DNA from: Phytophthora colocasiae
Taxonomy: Eukaryota; Oomycota; Peronosporomycetes; Peronosporales; Peronosporaceae
Direction: 5' to 3'
Assembly (NCBI GenBank): GCA_018806915.1
Contig: JAGKQI010000088.1
Location: 1,178,001-1,242,000 of the forward strand
DNA: 64,000 bases
Below, one piece after another: positions 42,114-53,925 of this stretch. Position 1 is the first letter of the stretch; each line of letters opens with the position of its first letter. A model generated the notes under the pieces. The model did no database searches. It worked only from the letters and a program-made list of their open reading frames with translations, and was not told the origin of the DNA. A program made the translations under genes and the position numbers.

Positions 42114-44023
42114 TTAGCGCATCGCGATAATAAAATGCAGTGAAGCATGCTACGTGAAATCCTCTGTGGCATCCAGTACAACCGAAGATAGCCTTTTTGG
42201 AGAACCCCCTCAACGTACACAAATAACACATCAGATTGCCGGACGAGTGTTGTCTAGAGTTCAGTGTAATAGCGTGGACGCTGTCGATAGCCCCAAGCAG
42301 CTTTTATTTTGGCGCTTTAGGCGTTGATTGGCTGCGGCGTTCCTTGGCTAGTCGGGCTCGCTGTATATTTGTAAGTTGTTCTGTCACTTGCCTTATGAAG
42401 TCGCGTAGCTTTACGCGTGCTGCGACTGGTCCAGCGATCTTATTGTAGATCGAGAAAGCGTTGATCAGCCCAAGATCAAGCACCCAGGTAAGAATACTCA
42501 TTGAAAGGCGTTTTCCTTACGTCGTATGAGGTTTGTACTCCTGAGCTGATCAACCCTGTCCACTCCGTTCATGAGCAAGTTGTAGGCAGCCACCATTGCA
42601 GGTACCTGGAACGTTTTTCGATGTAGGACTTGATCACCGGTCCAGCGTTGAAGCGGGGCAAGGTTGTGACAGGTGAATGGCTTCTCGTGAGTCACCAGCA
42701 AGCACACGTTGCGACAACGCTCCTGCTAAGTCATTAGTATAGAAAATCACCGTCAGTTTGTCGCGGAAAACGATGTACCCAGCAATGGCAGCAATAGTCA
42801 TCGGCGCCATGTACGTCGTCTACTGATGCGAAGGCATTTTCTTCTGGAGACGCTTGTGCTTCTCTTGAAGCTTTTTCCAACCCACTGGCACGTCCACCGC
42901 CGCGACTAACTCCCAACAGCCCCCTTCAGCAACATCCATTCTCGATTTGGACGCCTTAAGTTCCATCGTGTTCCACTTGCCTTGTAGAGATTTACGCACG
43001 GTACCTAATAGACGCATTTCGCCGTCCGTAAATGTTAGTAGAGTCTTTGCCAAGTTGTGTCGAGTATAAAAGTTGTCGGAAACGAGAAGGCGATGTCCAT
43101 TAGGTGCTGGATGAGTGTTCGTCATGTGACCACACGTGGCTACCCACAGTGCGCTGGGGTCTTTTCGTTTTATCGTGCTATCGGCACGCTCCACAGTCCT
43201 GAACAGCGGTGTTCTCAGCGCCGGGAACACGTCCACGTATCTCTCCGCTGACGCCCTTGTACGGTTTCCAGATCCGTTATCCCACACAGAGTAGGCGTAG
43301 AATCGAACTCCATATTTGTCGGGCTTTAGCGGCATGAAGGTCCTTGCAGACGAACGAGCCTTTGTACGAGCAGTGTTCTCATCTAGAGAGACGGCACCGA
43401 CCGGTACAGCTATAGCTACAAAATTTTGCTGAATCTGTTTTATAAGACGTCTACTGTGCCACAGAGGATCTTGCTCTCGCCTTTCGACTGGTACGTTATC
43501 TGGTGCATGGATCTGGAATCGAGCACGGATGCTTTCAAAACGATTCCTCGACATCGTCGAACCGAAGTCCGGTTGGCCCATAAACAACTTGGTAGACCAC
43601 AGTTCCTTCATTTGAGTCACTGGGTTGAAACTCATCGCAATTTCCAGACCGATGTAGGCATCTAGCTCAAATACAGTCGCTTCTTCCTTTCCCTTCTCTT
43701 TCAGAATTTTGTTTGTCCAGAGAAGCAAAGAGTCGCGAAACTCGCGAGTAAAAAAAGAGAAAGCAGGCCGAGTTCACCACGCTCCTTTGAATGCCGCTGT
43801 CACCTCTCTCTCACGAACAATATGCAGCCCACTGCCCCCTGATCAGGTTGTCTACGTACGCATTGCCCGTGCGCTGACCTGCTGGTGTTGTGACGTCTTC
43901 CTCGCTGTCAGACACTTCGTCAACGTCTACCTCATCCACGGCCTCTTGCCCACACGAGTCTTTGAAGTCCCAGTCAGCCTCCTTGTCATCAAAGTTGAGC
44001 AGACTCGCGATGTCCATCACCAC
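41983..44023 (-). pseudogene. Decayed piggyBac transposase
   Basis: Pieces in order on the minus strand: an acidic N-terminal frame (44023-43811, VDEVSDSEEDVTT), the main DDE_Tnp_1_7 domain (43728-42820: ELDAYIGLEIAMSFNPVTQM, MSRNRFESIRARF, VSLDENTARTKARS with the first catalytic Asp, LLVSDNFYTRHNLAKTLL with the second), then VDRVDQLRSTNLIRRKE (42707-42498), SILTWVLDLGLINAF (42501-42304) and a C-terminal Cys-rich finger (CYLCTLRGF..CTGCHRGFHVACF). Stops and shifts separate the pieces, e.g. near 42820 and 42510, so no functional enzyme is expected. Confidence 0.85.
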
Positions 44024-44146
44024 TGCTCGAAGAATTCAAATGTGCACGAAGAATTCAAAACTGACTTGTAAATGTGAAATTTGTGCGGCTAGGAGCGCAA
44101 GCCCGCACTCACGCAATTAAGGCTTTCACGGTACTGCCAAGGTTAG

Positions 44147-44249
44147 AGGTCCGCTGCGGACCTGTAAGGTCAAGAGGGTACAAAGCCTAATCCCTATTGC
44201 AGCATTTTGTCCAATCAACGCATTCAATAGAGGTCCACTGCAGACCTCT
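44147..44249. repeat. Subterminal palindromes of the piggyBac element
   Basis: AGGTCCGCTGCGGACCT (44147-44163) and AGAGGTCCACTGCAGACCTC with a final T (44229-44249) share the core AGGTC..GACCT. They lie 32-134 bp from the right end, where piggyBac transposases usually bind internal repeats. Confidence 0.6.
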
Positions 44250-44337
44250 AAGCACAGGAGATTTGGCTGGTAGCGAAAGGGTTAACATAATTATTGCTTG
44301 CAGCCATTTGGTTGGGCTAATGCAATTATTTACAAAT

Positions 44338-45572
44338 GAGACGGTTTCAAACAAAATGATGCTTCCGAACCTAAGTACGAATCGCGATTTAGACGCCTAG
44401 TCGCAAAGACAGTTATCTCCTCTTTCTTCTAATGTTTTCAGATGTCCAAATAGTTGAGTACACTCCAATGTGTGCTCGTTTGAAAAAGTTGCCTCGGCCG
44501 AGGTCGTCATTTTCGATTTTTTTTATTATATAGATTGGTTCCTTTTCTTGCGTTGATTCGATTGCGCCTACGGAGAGCTTATAATTCGCCCAGGAACACC
44601 TTCATATTTTGTACTGAACATACTACTTCTTAAAGCCGAAGGGTATATTTTGATCAGAATGGGTAATTTCATTCTCTATTTTGGGTATTTGGGAAAAGGA
44701 TGGAAGCATCATTTCGAATAAGTGGGAACATTTTGTTCTATTGATTCTCCCTGGCACGCTTCAATCGGTTGGAAGTAGGTTTCGTCTGATCAGCGTCGTT
44801 CCCGTTCCCGATGTGATCTTCGATAACCTCCGTGATAGCTTTAGTGCTGTGGTTCTTAGAAGCAGCATTCTGCTTTCTCTGGACGGCGGCCTTACGGCGG
44901 GCCAGGATGGTTTCTTTTGCGATCCTCTCTTCTTCGTCGTTTGGAGCAGAGTAAATGGGGTCGTTCACAAACTCTTCAGGGACGTACGGGCGGACTCTGT
45001 TGAACATTTGCTGCTTTTTTTTTCAAAGTTTGGCATTGGTGGCTCCAATTAATTCGGTCACACGCTCGCGAAGGTCTCCGTTATTCAAATTGATGCTTCC
45101 ATCCAAAATCACTATGGTCGTCCAGAATCTCTTCAACAGAAGGTTCGCCACCTTCGCTGGAGTCCCCGGTGGCTGGATCCCAGGAACTGTCTTCAGAAGC
45201 TTCACCTGTGGATTGTTCTGGTTCGGGCTGAAGCGATCCTAACAAGATTCGCGAGGATGACCGTGTTTTGTTGGCAACCCCGCATCCACTGTCGCCAACT
45301 ACTGCCTCACCGCTGACCTCCTCACCTACCTCCATTGTTGCTACAAGGTCATGGACCTTGGGGGGCGAACTATGTTCCCCGCCACTTATCTTTGAAAATG
45401 GGAAAGATCATCCCTTCTGGAACCGATACACTTATGAAAAATAGGTACACATACAAAAGACTACATTCCCGTTAGTTTCACTTAAGTTCGTTTTCAGATG
45501 GTCTATCTTTGAAGCCGATTATCTCGAAAATCCCAAATGGCGCCGAAGCATCATTTTGTTTGAAACCGTCTC
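44338..45572. mobile_element. 1.2-kb inverted-repeat element, superfamily unknown
   Basis: GAGACGGTTTCAAACAAAAT, continuing to GATGCTTC (28 bp), occurs at 44338 and inverted ending at 45572. AAAT flanks both sides (44334-44337, 45573-45576), a possible 4-bp target duplication. The interior holds a broken minus-strand gene. The ends do not match a superfamily I know. Confidence 0.65.
44738..45335 (-). pseudogene. Broken gene of unknown function in the TIR element
   Basis: It starts MEVGEEVSGEAVVGDSGCGV at 45335, an acidic Ser/Glu-rich lead, then shifts frame near 45100 to INLNNGDLRERVTELIGATN. A TGA stands at 45023, where the frame continues with KKKQQMFNRVRPYVPEEFVN and EEERIAKETILARRKAAVQR to 44738. 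The TGA could be a former Trp codon. The protein looks helical and charged; no transposase motif was recognised. Confidence 0.45.
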
Positions 45573-45708
45573 AAATAGGCAATGCGTATCAAAATTATTT
45601 ACGCATATAACCGGTAACATGTTTGGGACCAGTCGTTGAAATGAATGGCTGAAGTTACTTGCTCGCAAGCCTTGTTGATACTACCCTCACTGTCATTCTT
45701 CAATTGCA

Positions 45709-46395
45709 ATGTTTTCCAACAAACAAATCGCTCTCTTCTTCCGTCCGGTCCTCGACGACCAGGAGGAGCCTATTCCTGCCTACTACCGCTGCCGCTGCTC
45801 GGTCGTAGGCGCCACGGACAGGATGGAGCAACCTAGCTCAGCATGTCAAGACTCAGCATCTTGACTATGCTGAAGTCATGCGTGCGGCAGCCCCAGCCGC
45901 TTCTGGTACACTCGCGCCATGGATCCGTCAGCACAGCCTGAACTTGTTTGGCTGTATGAGCTGGATCATCAAGAGCAATTTGCCTCTTCATTTTTGCGAG
46001 AATGCAGAAACGTGCAGGTAAACATTTTACATGGTGCGGTGAACAATAGTCATTCTTTTGGACTCCGGAGCTTCAGTAAGTATGCTGAGTTTGGATCTTG
46101 CGCGTAGACTCAAACTCAAGTTGGACTTCCAGAAGCAGCTCATTTTCTTTTTGATTAATTGTTTTTAATTTATTAATCTAGATTATTGTTGCTGAAGGTA
46201 CACTAACGTAGAGCGTATCAGCCAAGAAACGATGTACCGTGGGTTAGAGAATGTGACGCGTCACGTAGAGGCGGCTATTAAGGCCGACATGCCTAAGCAT
46301 AACGGCCTCATAATAGACGGATGGTCATTTAACTCAGGCACTATCTGGCCGTGTTCGGCTGTTTTGAGAAGGCAGGGGTTGTGTGGCGAAGTGGG
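45709..46395 (+). pseudogene. hAT-type transposase remains
   Basis: Starting ATG at 45709 (MFSNKQIALFFRPVLDDQEE) the lead ends in a BED-like zinc-finger piece (AYYRCRC), then after a frame shift NLAQHVKTQHLDYAEVMRAA and IRQHSLNLFGWMSWI, and further on ISQETMYRGLENVTRHVEAA, LIIDGWSFNSG and HYLAVFGCFEKAGVVW. These are N-terminal hAT segments in order, including the first catalytic Asp region (IIDGWS). Several shifts and stops break it, and the C-terminal dimerisation domain is absent. Confidence 0.6.
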
Positions 46396-46960
46396 TGAAC
46401 ACTTTTCGGCTTCCGGACGGGAAGTCGGTCGCCCAGAGTGTATAGCGCGTGGCCAGGTGGATTCTGGAATAAAACGTCCAGATGCCAAGTGGGGTCAGTC
46501 TCAACCTTCCGGGATCCTATGGGTATCCGGAAGGCAAAGTTGGCGTGTGACCTTGTGGTATCCTCTTGGGTGTCGTTTGTCTTCGTGTATCCGGTGTAGT
46601 CACCAATGAGTTACTTCTGGATGCCGATCAGGTCCAGATGTACAAATGCCAGGTACTTTCGAGATGCAGTCGTCTGGAATCGGTGAAAGACTATTAGCAA
46701 AGTCTCCCCTAGCGGTTAACCAATACAATACAGAGAGTTAATATGCAAATATACAGCCGCTCTTATTCTTTGTGGCCCTTGAGCGGTGGGCACTCCAGAG
46801 CCAGTCGACGGAGTCTGATTCCGGAACACTGGCTCGGTTCCGGGACTCTTACAAGCGCACCACTTCCGGATAACCACTGGGTTTCCGTATTCAAATGGAA
46901 TCCGGAATCACTAGACAGTAATCCGGATGACCCTCAATATACAATCCTATCACACAGTAG
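46396..46960. other. Possible LTR/leader fragment of another retroelement
   Basis: Non-coding sequence between the hAT remains and the Copia 3' end. Read on the minus strand it begins TGTGTGATAGGATTG, contains TATA-like GTATATTTGCATATT, and later a TTGGTGACTACACCGG string that could be a primer-binding site. It may be a truncated LTR plus leader. No matching second copy is in the window. Confidence 0.3.
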
Positions 46961-46977
46961 TTGGAGCAAATCTTCTT

Positions 46978-49900
46978 CTAGAACTCCGACACTCCCCCTC
47001 CACTTGCACTCTGAGTTGTAGAGTTCGTGATGCCACTTGCCTCACGAAGCTTCACCAATTGCGGTGTTGGAATCGCCTTGGTAAGATAGTCAGCTAGCTG
47101 CTCATTCGACGGTACGTGCTGCAGCTGAATGTTACCCACTTCAACGTGATCTCTGACGAAGTGTGCACGAAGGTCAATGTGTTTCGCTCGCGGTGTGTAT
47201 CCTTGGTTTGTCGCGATGCTGATGGCCGACTGGTTATCCAAGTAGATTGTTGACCATTTCGGTAAGCAAATACCGAAGCCAAATCACTTCTTGAGCCGCA
47301 AGAGCTAATGCAATGTACTCTGCCTCAGCAGATGACAGAGCAACTGTAGGTTGTCGTTTACTCTTGTACACGACTGGTCCTCCTCCAAGCAGCAGTAGCA
47401 CTCCAGATGTAGATCGACGACTGCCTTTGTCACCACCCCAATTTGCGTCAGCAAAGGTCTGTAGTGTGAAACGTGCCGAACGCTGGAACAAGATCCCATG
47501 TGTGATTGTACCTTTCAGGTACTTGAGGACTCGGACTGCAGCGCGCCAGTGCATTTCACGAGGCTGTTCGAGAAACTGGGACAAAGTAGATAGAGAAGCA
47601 CTAATGTCCGGTCGTGTAGCATTAGCGACGTAGAGAAGAGATCCAATCAGCTCGCGATACTCGGTGCGGTTGCGGTGGTCAACGTGAGAATCGTCAGGAG
47701 TTAAATCTTGACCAAGAACCATGGGGTTTCGAACAGGATTGCATCCATGTAGGCTAAATTTCTCTAGCATCCTTGAAATGAACTGCGTCTGTCTGAGCAA
47801 AAGCTCCCCCTTCTCCACTGCGTACTGAATCTCCATTCCCAGCACGTATCGATCTTCTCCGAGTGATTTCAGTGTGAAATGTTCAGCGAGTTCGGCGTAA
47901 ATTTTGTCAGCCATCTCGTCACTCTTGCACCCAATTAGAAGATCATCCACGTACAAGATAATGAAGACCGGCGAACTGGTTTTCCCACTCTGGTGCCTGA
48001 CGAACAAGCATGAATCAGCACGACACTGCTCAAATCCCATCGAAATGAACACAGATCGAATTTTCTTGTACCAAACCGCTGCAGCCTGTTTCAGGCCATA
48101 CAAACTTCGTCTCAACTTGCACACCATGCCTTCAGGAATATTCACACCCAGCGGTGGAGCCATGTACACAGGTCTCCATTGAGAAATGCGGTCTCGACGT
48201 CAAACTGGCGGATGATCAATCCTAGCTTGCAACACACCGCAAGGAACACCCGAATGGTGTTAGTACTAGCAACGGGAGAGTAGGTGCTGAAGTAGTCAAT
48301 TCCACGCGTCTGCAAGTACCCAAGCGCGACTAAGCGTGCCTTGTAGCGTACGATTTCGCCTTTCTCGTCAAACTTGTGCGCAAATACCCACTTGAACCCG
48401 ATGACTTTTACTCCTGGTGGTCGGCGAACTACATCCCATGTGTGATTTTTAATGTGCGCTCGGATTTCTCGCCTGGTTGCCTCTTTCCACTGCTGTGATT
48501 CTGGTGACGACATCGCTTCGGCATAACTTTGCGGTACATCTGTCGCCGAGAGCGCGATTTCATACTCGTCAAGGCGCTGCCGCTTAGGTTCGGGTTCATC
48601 AATGTCACTTCCGTGTGACAGCAATGGAATGCCACTTTCAAGGTCAGAATCATCACCATTAGTGAGTAGCCGTGGAGCGGTATACGAAAGTGACTGAGGC
48701 TTCGTAGATCCACCACTAAAGACCAGTTGATCACCACTTGCGTCAGTGAAGTAGCGAGCGTTTTGAGGGATTAAAGCTGATTCCTCGCGGACAGCTTGTT
48801 GAATTTGAGAAACACTAGAAGTTGTCGTGATACGGGGAACGCGTGGAGCTGAACTCGCAGTTATTTGACGAGTCGTCTCACTTGGCAACAGGGTAGCAGT
48901 ACTTCTGCGTTCATCGGCGCGATGCGTCGGTGTTGTGGCATGACAGCAGGAGTTTCGATGCCTTGAATATCTCGTCTCTCCCCCTCAATCGGAATGACTG
49001 CCGATACTTGCTGCTCACGGGGTTGAACTGGGTCTATTTCCATGTCCACGGCGCCATCATCCGCTGTCTCGTCAATCTCCATGGCTTCAGCACTTGGGGT
49101 TGGTGGATTGTCGTCATTAGTGCGCTTCGTGCCCACATCATTATCATTATCATAGGTACTAACCACGTTTTCACGGCCTTCAACAAGAATTACGTCGCGA
49201 TATCCAGAAGCAGCACGCTCGTCCAATATAACCGATCGCGACGTCACCAATCGCTTATCATCTAGATCCCACACACGATATGCCTTTGAAGTTTCAGCAT
49301 AACCAAGAAACAAACAGCGGTGTGCCTTCGCATCCAGTTTTGTCCGCTTTACCTTGTCGATGTGGACGAAGCCTTTCGCGCCAAACACTCGCACATAGTC
49401 CAGCACTGGTTTGGATCCAGTAAGAACCTCAAACGGACTCATACCAGGTCGAGCCGTATTCGGGATCCTGTTGACTATGTGCACCGCGGTCATAATCGCT
49501 TCTCCCCATCACTTGCGCTCAACTTGCATGCCGTGCAGCATCGATCGCGCCATCTCCGTGACGGTCCTGTTCATACGTTCTGCAAGACCATTTTGATGTG
49601 GAGAGTACGGTGCCGTCGTCTGATGAATGATCCCGTGCTTCACGCAGAACAAATTCAATCGCTTGTTCACGTACTCACCACCGTTATCACTCCTTAAACA
49701 CTTCACTCGTCGTCCATATTGGGTTGCCACTAACGCGAAATACTCCTCGAACTTGTCAAATACTACAGACTTGTTGGGAATCAAGTACACGTGAACAAAT
49801 CTCGTGAAGTCATCGATAAAGGTGAGCATGTAGCGAGCGCCACCTTTTGACACAGGCTTAATGGGGCCCATTATGTCGGAATGCACGATCTCGAACGGCT

Positions 49901-51229
49901 GAGATGTCTTCACTTCACTTCCAGACCGGTGTACAAATGGACTTGTCGACATCTTCCCGCAGGCACAACCCTCACAAATGCCGTCATTTTGTCGGGGAAG
50001 TTCCGGCACATCATCACATGCAGCGCTAATCAATTTCATCTTGGTGTCGGACACGTGACCAAAGCGTGCGTGCCACAACGCACTATCACCTTCACTCTTT
50101 CGCTTCACGACCGCCTCGAGCGCTTCTTCTGGTCTTTTTTGCTGTACATTCCACGCAAACAACTTGCCTTCTTTCCGGATCACAGCCACCACGTTATCAT
50201 TCACCACTAGTTTGGCCTTGCCGTGTTCAAACTGCACCAGAACGCCACGAGCAGTCAATGCAGGCACCGATACGAGTCTTCTATCGAGCATGGGGACATA
50301 CAACACGTCCGTCAAACTCACTTTTGACCCATTCTGAAGCGCAAATCGCACCGTTCCGCTTCCCCTCGCAGCTAGACGCTTTCCACTCGCCACTGTAATT
50401 GTAATCGGCGACGCCAAATCCCGAAATTCATCAAAATCGCCACGTTCACCAGTCATGTGGCAACTAGCGCCACTATCCAGCAACCACGTTTTGTACGTTG
50501 TAGATGTATCACACGTCGCGGAAAACTCAAACTCATCTCCATCATCTCGCGTCTTGTTCATAGGGCAGTCTGATTGTTTGTGGCCATTCTGGCCGCACTC
50601 AAAACATTTTCCTGGGAAGGTACTGTGGTTCCTCCCACCGTTCCAGCGATTGCTGCCTCGGCCTCGACCACGGCCGCGTCCACGTCCACGATAGCCTCCA
50701 CGACCACTTTCACGTTGTGCAGTTGCCTTGAATGCTGTCTCCTTCTGCTCTCGCTTCTGCAACGTCTCAAACTCGCGACGGAGCATCTCCTTGGTATCGT
50801 CTCGCTTTGCGTCTCAATGATGCGTACCATAACATCGTATTCAGAAGGGAGGCTGCCGAGTAGAATAGCCATCTTCTCGTCCTCATTCACGTTGTCACCG
50901 GCAGCACTAAGTTTCAGGCAAATTTCATCAAAGTTCAACATGTGCTCCATCAGGTTTGCTCCGCTCTCCATCGAAAACTCATGTAACTGCTTTCGGAGTT
51001 GCACTCGGTTGTGCAGGCTCTTCTTAGAGAAGAAGTTCTTCAGCGTCTCCCACGCGTCGTTCGCCGTCTTGCACTCTCTAACCATGGACTGGTACGTAGG
51101 TGAGAGCATTTTCACGAGCACAGCCAGAGCCTTCATATCCTCGGCTTTCCACCTGGGATCATCCCGTTGCACCGCCGACTCTGACTTCACCTCGATGTGC
51201 TCCAATAGGTCCTTGCGCGCAAGCGCCAT
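46978..51229 (-). pseudogene. Copia gag-pol with several frame breaks
   Basis: Gag starts MALARKDLLEHIEVKSESAV at 51229. The order is the Copia one: CCHC knuckle (CFECGQNGHKQSDC), protease DSGASCHM, integrase HHCC zinc region, integrase Asp and DNGGEY block, RT with LYVDDLLIG, RNase H with the ALSSAEAEY block and DNQSAISIA. Breaks: a shift near 50800 between gag and the rest, TGA at 49509-49511 in a KxWGEA block, and shifts near 48890, 48165 and 47250. It is not functional. Confidence 0.85.
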
Positions 51230-51308
51230 ACGGGCACAGAATTCCTACATGAAGTAGTTCACGTCCGTAAGAACGTCGTTCGGACCTGATGTTGTTGGGA
51301 TCATAACC

Positions 51309-51489
51309 TGCGCGTATTCTTGACGATGCAAAATGAAAAGTGATCATATTAGTAAAGACTTCCTCCTACTCGATAGCTAATAATCCATTCTAGAACACTC
51401 GAAGCTTCACCAAACGAATCCTCTGCTGTGCGAGTTGCTGCTGTCCTGTCCGTGCAGATTGGAGCAAATCTTCTTCTAGAACTCCGACA
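51309..51489 (-). repeat. Copia 5' LTR, about 181 bp
   Basis: On the minus strand it runs TGTCGGAG ... ACGCGCA and is followed by GGTTATGATCCC, a plausible primer-binding site. The inner boundary is estimated from that TG..CA plus primer-site pattern. Confidence 0.55.
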
Positions 51490-51680
51490 GATGTCCTAGT
51501 TGGTGCAGGGTCTAACAGTATGGTGTGCATGCTGCGACTCCGTATCAGTGTGTACTGTGTATCTATCGGAAGGGCCAAGTCACAGTGTAGCTCGGTGCGT
51601 GAAGAGGATGTGATGTTGAATAATACAACATGAATGTTTTTCCCTGATGTTGGTTTTGATGTTGTCGCAGGGCATTAGAC

Positions 51681-53638
51681 ATGGACGAGGAAGATGGCAT
51701 TCCAATAGGCGGAGAGCAAGAAGCTGAACCCACTAATGCAGCTGAAGAGGCACACGTCGAGCCAGCATTTGCAGACACCGGGATGACCTGGGAGATTCCT
51801 TAGACTATGGAAGTTGGTACGTCGAAGTACGTGATGGTGTGCTTGAGAGTGCAGACGAGGACGAGAGTGAAGACTAAGAAAGTGACGACGATCGTTTGGA
51901 GTGAAAAAAAAAGAAGGCGTACAAGGCATTGGTGGCCAGCAGACTGAAATCAGCCACGGCGAAGTTACCTCGAGATTGGGCGGGTACAGTGGGTGATTGG
52001 CCAACAGACTGAAAGCAGCCACGGCGAAGTTACCTCGAGATTGGGCGGGCACAGTGGGTGATTGTCCAGCGCTGACAAAGGCAGAGATGGCGGTGCTGGC
52101 GCAGGACACAAAGGCTCTTCGGAAATTGCGCGCGGATGGCTGGAAGTTCGGTAAGTATCGTTTTGTGATGTTGTAAATACCACATGTTCTAACATTGTTC
52201 ATGTCGTATATGACTACGTAGATTTTGAAACTGACCGAGACAATGCGGCACTGGGCTACGTCTATAACTGGTGCTGTACCTGGTGGTACGTTCGGTCGCT
52301 ACATGTCCAAGGATCGGTTTGGGAGAATCATGCAGAACCTTCACTTCTCCAGCAACACAGACCCGCGTGCTGGAACGGACAGGGCTTGGAAGGTGAGCCC
52401 GGTGATTGGCAAGTTGCAGAAGACGTTCCGAGCTGGCTACCATCTGCCCGCTGTGCTCTCGTTTGACGAGGCTGTGATCCCGTCACGCAGCCGGCACAAC
52501 GTGACGCGCCAAAACCTCAAGGACAAACCCCACAAGTGGGGAACGAAGATGTTGATGACGTGCTGTGCCGAGACTCATACTGCGTTCGGTACAGTTGTAT
52601 GAGTGTTGTTTGCATTGTGTGCCTTGTATATCCGTGCGTTGCATGTGGCATGCCAAAACGAAGCCCCGCGGTCCCACGATGAGGTTCGCGAGATTTTTTG
52701 GCTAAGTGAAACATGTTGTTTTTTATGTCGTGGCGGCTAATCCCTCCTGTTGACGGTGTTTACCACGCGGTGGTGATAGATTCTATACGTCTGTGCAGCT
52801 AGCGCTGCAGCTGCGAGCCGTAACGTGTACAGCATTGGCACGATACAGCCCTACAGAGCTGGGTTTCCGAAGGAGGTGACAACTAAGGCGAAGACACCCC
52901 CACGGGAAGTCACTCGAGGATCGACGACAGTTGCTGTTGCGAAGGCTGTTCCTGTGCTGAAGGCTCTGCTCTGGTGGGATCTCAAGCCTGCCAATTTGCT
53001 TGCTACGGGCATAGAGCAGAAAACTTGCGGTACGTTGGCAGCCGTAGCGGGACGAGTTTCATGCGCTAAAATATTGTGTTTCGTATGTGATGTCAAACAT
53101 ATGTAGAGTGTCATTTACCTGGTGGTCAAAAAGGTGCTCGTGCACTGCCCATCCGTGATGCACGATTACCAGCGCTGGATGGGTGGGGTCGACATTCATG
53201 ATCAACTGCGCCTTCAACATTATTCTGTTCAGCTGTCGGTGGTGTTTCGCAAATACTACAAAACGGTGTTTCTGGGCCTGGTTGACATGGCCATCGTGAA
53301 CGCATACATAGTCTTCAGATAGGCCCGCAAGCTGCGTAACGAGGGACCAGCAGATCACGCTAAGTTCATGAGGAATCCGGTTCTACTGTGCAGCCTGCAG
53401 CAAGGATGACGCCCGGTAAGGTTGTGAGTATGCTGTATCATGTTTTAAATCTAATCTGTGGCGTACGTACTTGCAGCATCTACCTGTGCGACCGAGTGCG
53501 CCCAAAACACTACCCAGGGAACGCGTTGACTTGCTTTCATATCTGGCACTCCAAGTGGAAGAATGGGAATGAGCGGCCGCGACCACTCATCGACCGCGAC
53601 ATCCAGATGGAAGAAGCGCCGGCGTCCAAGCGCCAGTG
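51681..53638 (+). pseudogene. Second, different piggyBac-like transposase, decayed
   Basis: The plus strand starts at MDEEDGIPIGGEQEAEP (51681). Recognisable blocks: KLPRDWAGTVGD (duplicated), MRHWATSITGAVPGGTFGRY, MSKDRFGRIMQNLHFSSN, LPAVLSFDEAVIPSRSRHN (first catalytic Asp), KPHKWGTKMLMTCC, YQRWMGGVDIHDQLRLQ with the later Asp, and FHIWHSKWKNGNERP. Stops and shifts lie between them. It belongs to the DDE_Tnp_1_7 group but differs clearly from the transposase at 42-44 kb. No ends could be assigned. Confidence 0.7.
51934..52063 (+). repeat. 65-bp tandem duplication
   Basis: Units 51934-51998 and 51999-52063 are nearly identical, both containing GCCACGGCGAAGTTACCTCG. Since 65 is not a multiple of three, the duplication shifts the reading frame of the surrounding transposase. 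Confidence 0.85.
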
Positions 53639-53925
53639 AGGAGGAGAAAGACAAGTCTGAGTAGCTCGTCTCTAGGTAGCTAACAGGGCTAAGCCTTGCA
53701 TACACTGACATGCAAGCTCGACCACATGTCTAGCTTATGCATGGCAAACTTCCACAGAATGTACAGATCCCGTAAAAGGTCCATATCCAACTCGGCGTAT
53801 ATACAAAATGTTTTCTAATCGGCTCCCACCGATGCCGTCTTTGACTACATGCTTGGGTAAAGTCGTGTGAACGTACTGTCCGTTGTCCTCGATCCGGTTC
53901 AAAATTTTATATAATTGCTTCGCAC

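Larger units (their letters stand above)
40363..44281 (-). mobile_element. piggyBac element carrying a host gene fragment
   Basis: TTAA target duplications (40359-40362, 44282-44285) bracket inverted ends CCCTTATGCTACCAGGC and CCCTTTCGCTACCAGCC (14 of 17 match). Inside on the minus strand are a decayed piggyBac transposase (41983-44023), an aldehyde-dehydrogenase fragment at the 40.4-kb end, and two open frames of unknown origin. The right end holds two palindromes. The 3.9-kb length exceeds a minimal piggyBac (~2.5 kb), which fits extra captured DNA. Confidence 0.82.
46961..51489 (-). mobile_element. Decayed Ty1/Copia retrotransposon
   Basis: Transcribed on the minus strand: 5' LTR 51489-51309, gag-protease-integrase-RT-RNase H, a purine tract (minus strand) at 47003-46992, and a 3' LTR remnant. 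The two ends share only 31 bp (46961-46991 and 51459-51489, starting TGTCGGAGTTC on the minus strand). The rest of the 3' LTR has been lost or replaced. No target duplication could be found for the left side. Confidence 0.85.

Noticed and set aside
45709..53638. hAT piece and the second piggyBac-like gene as two halves of one element split by Copia
   Set aside because: The protein families differ, and no matching target duplication was found around the Copia element.
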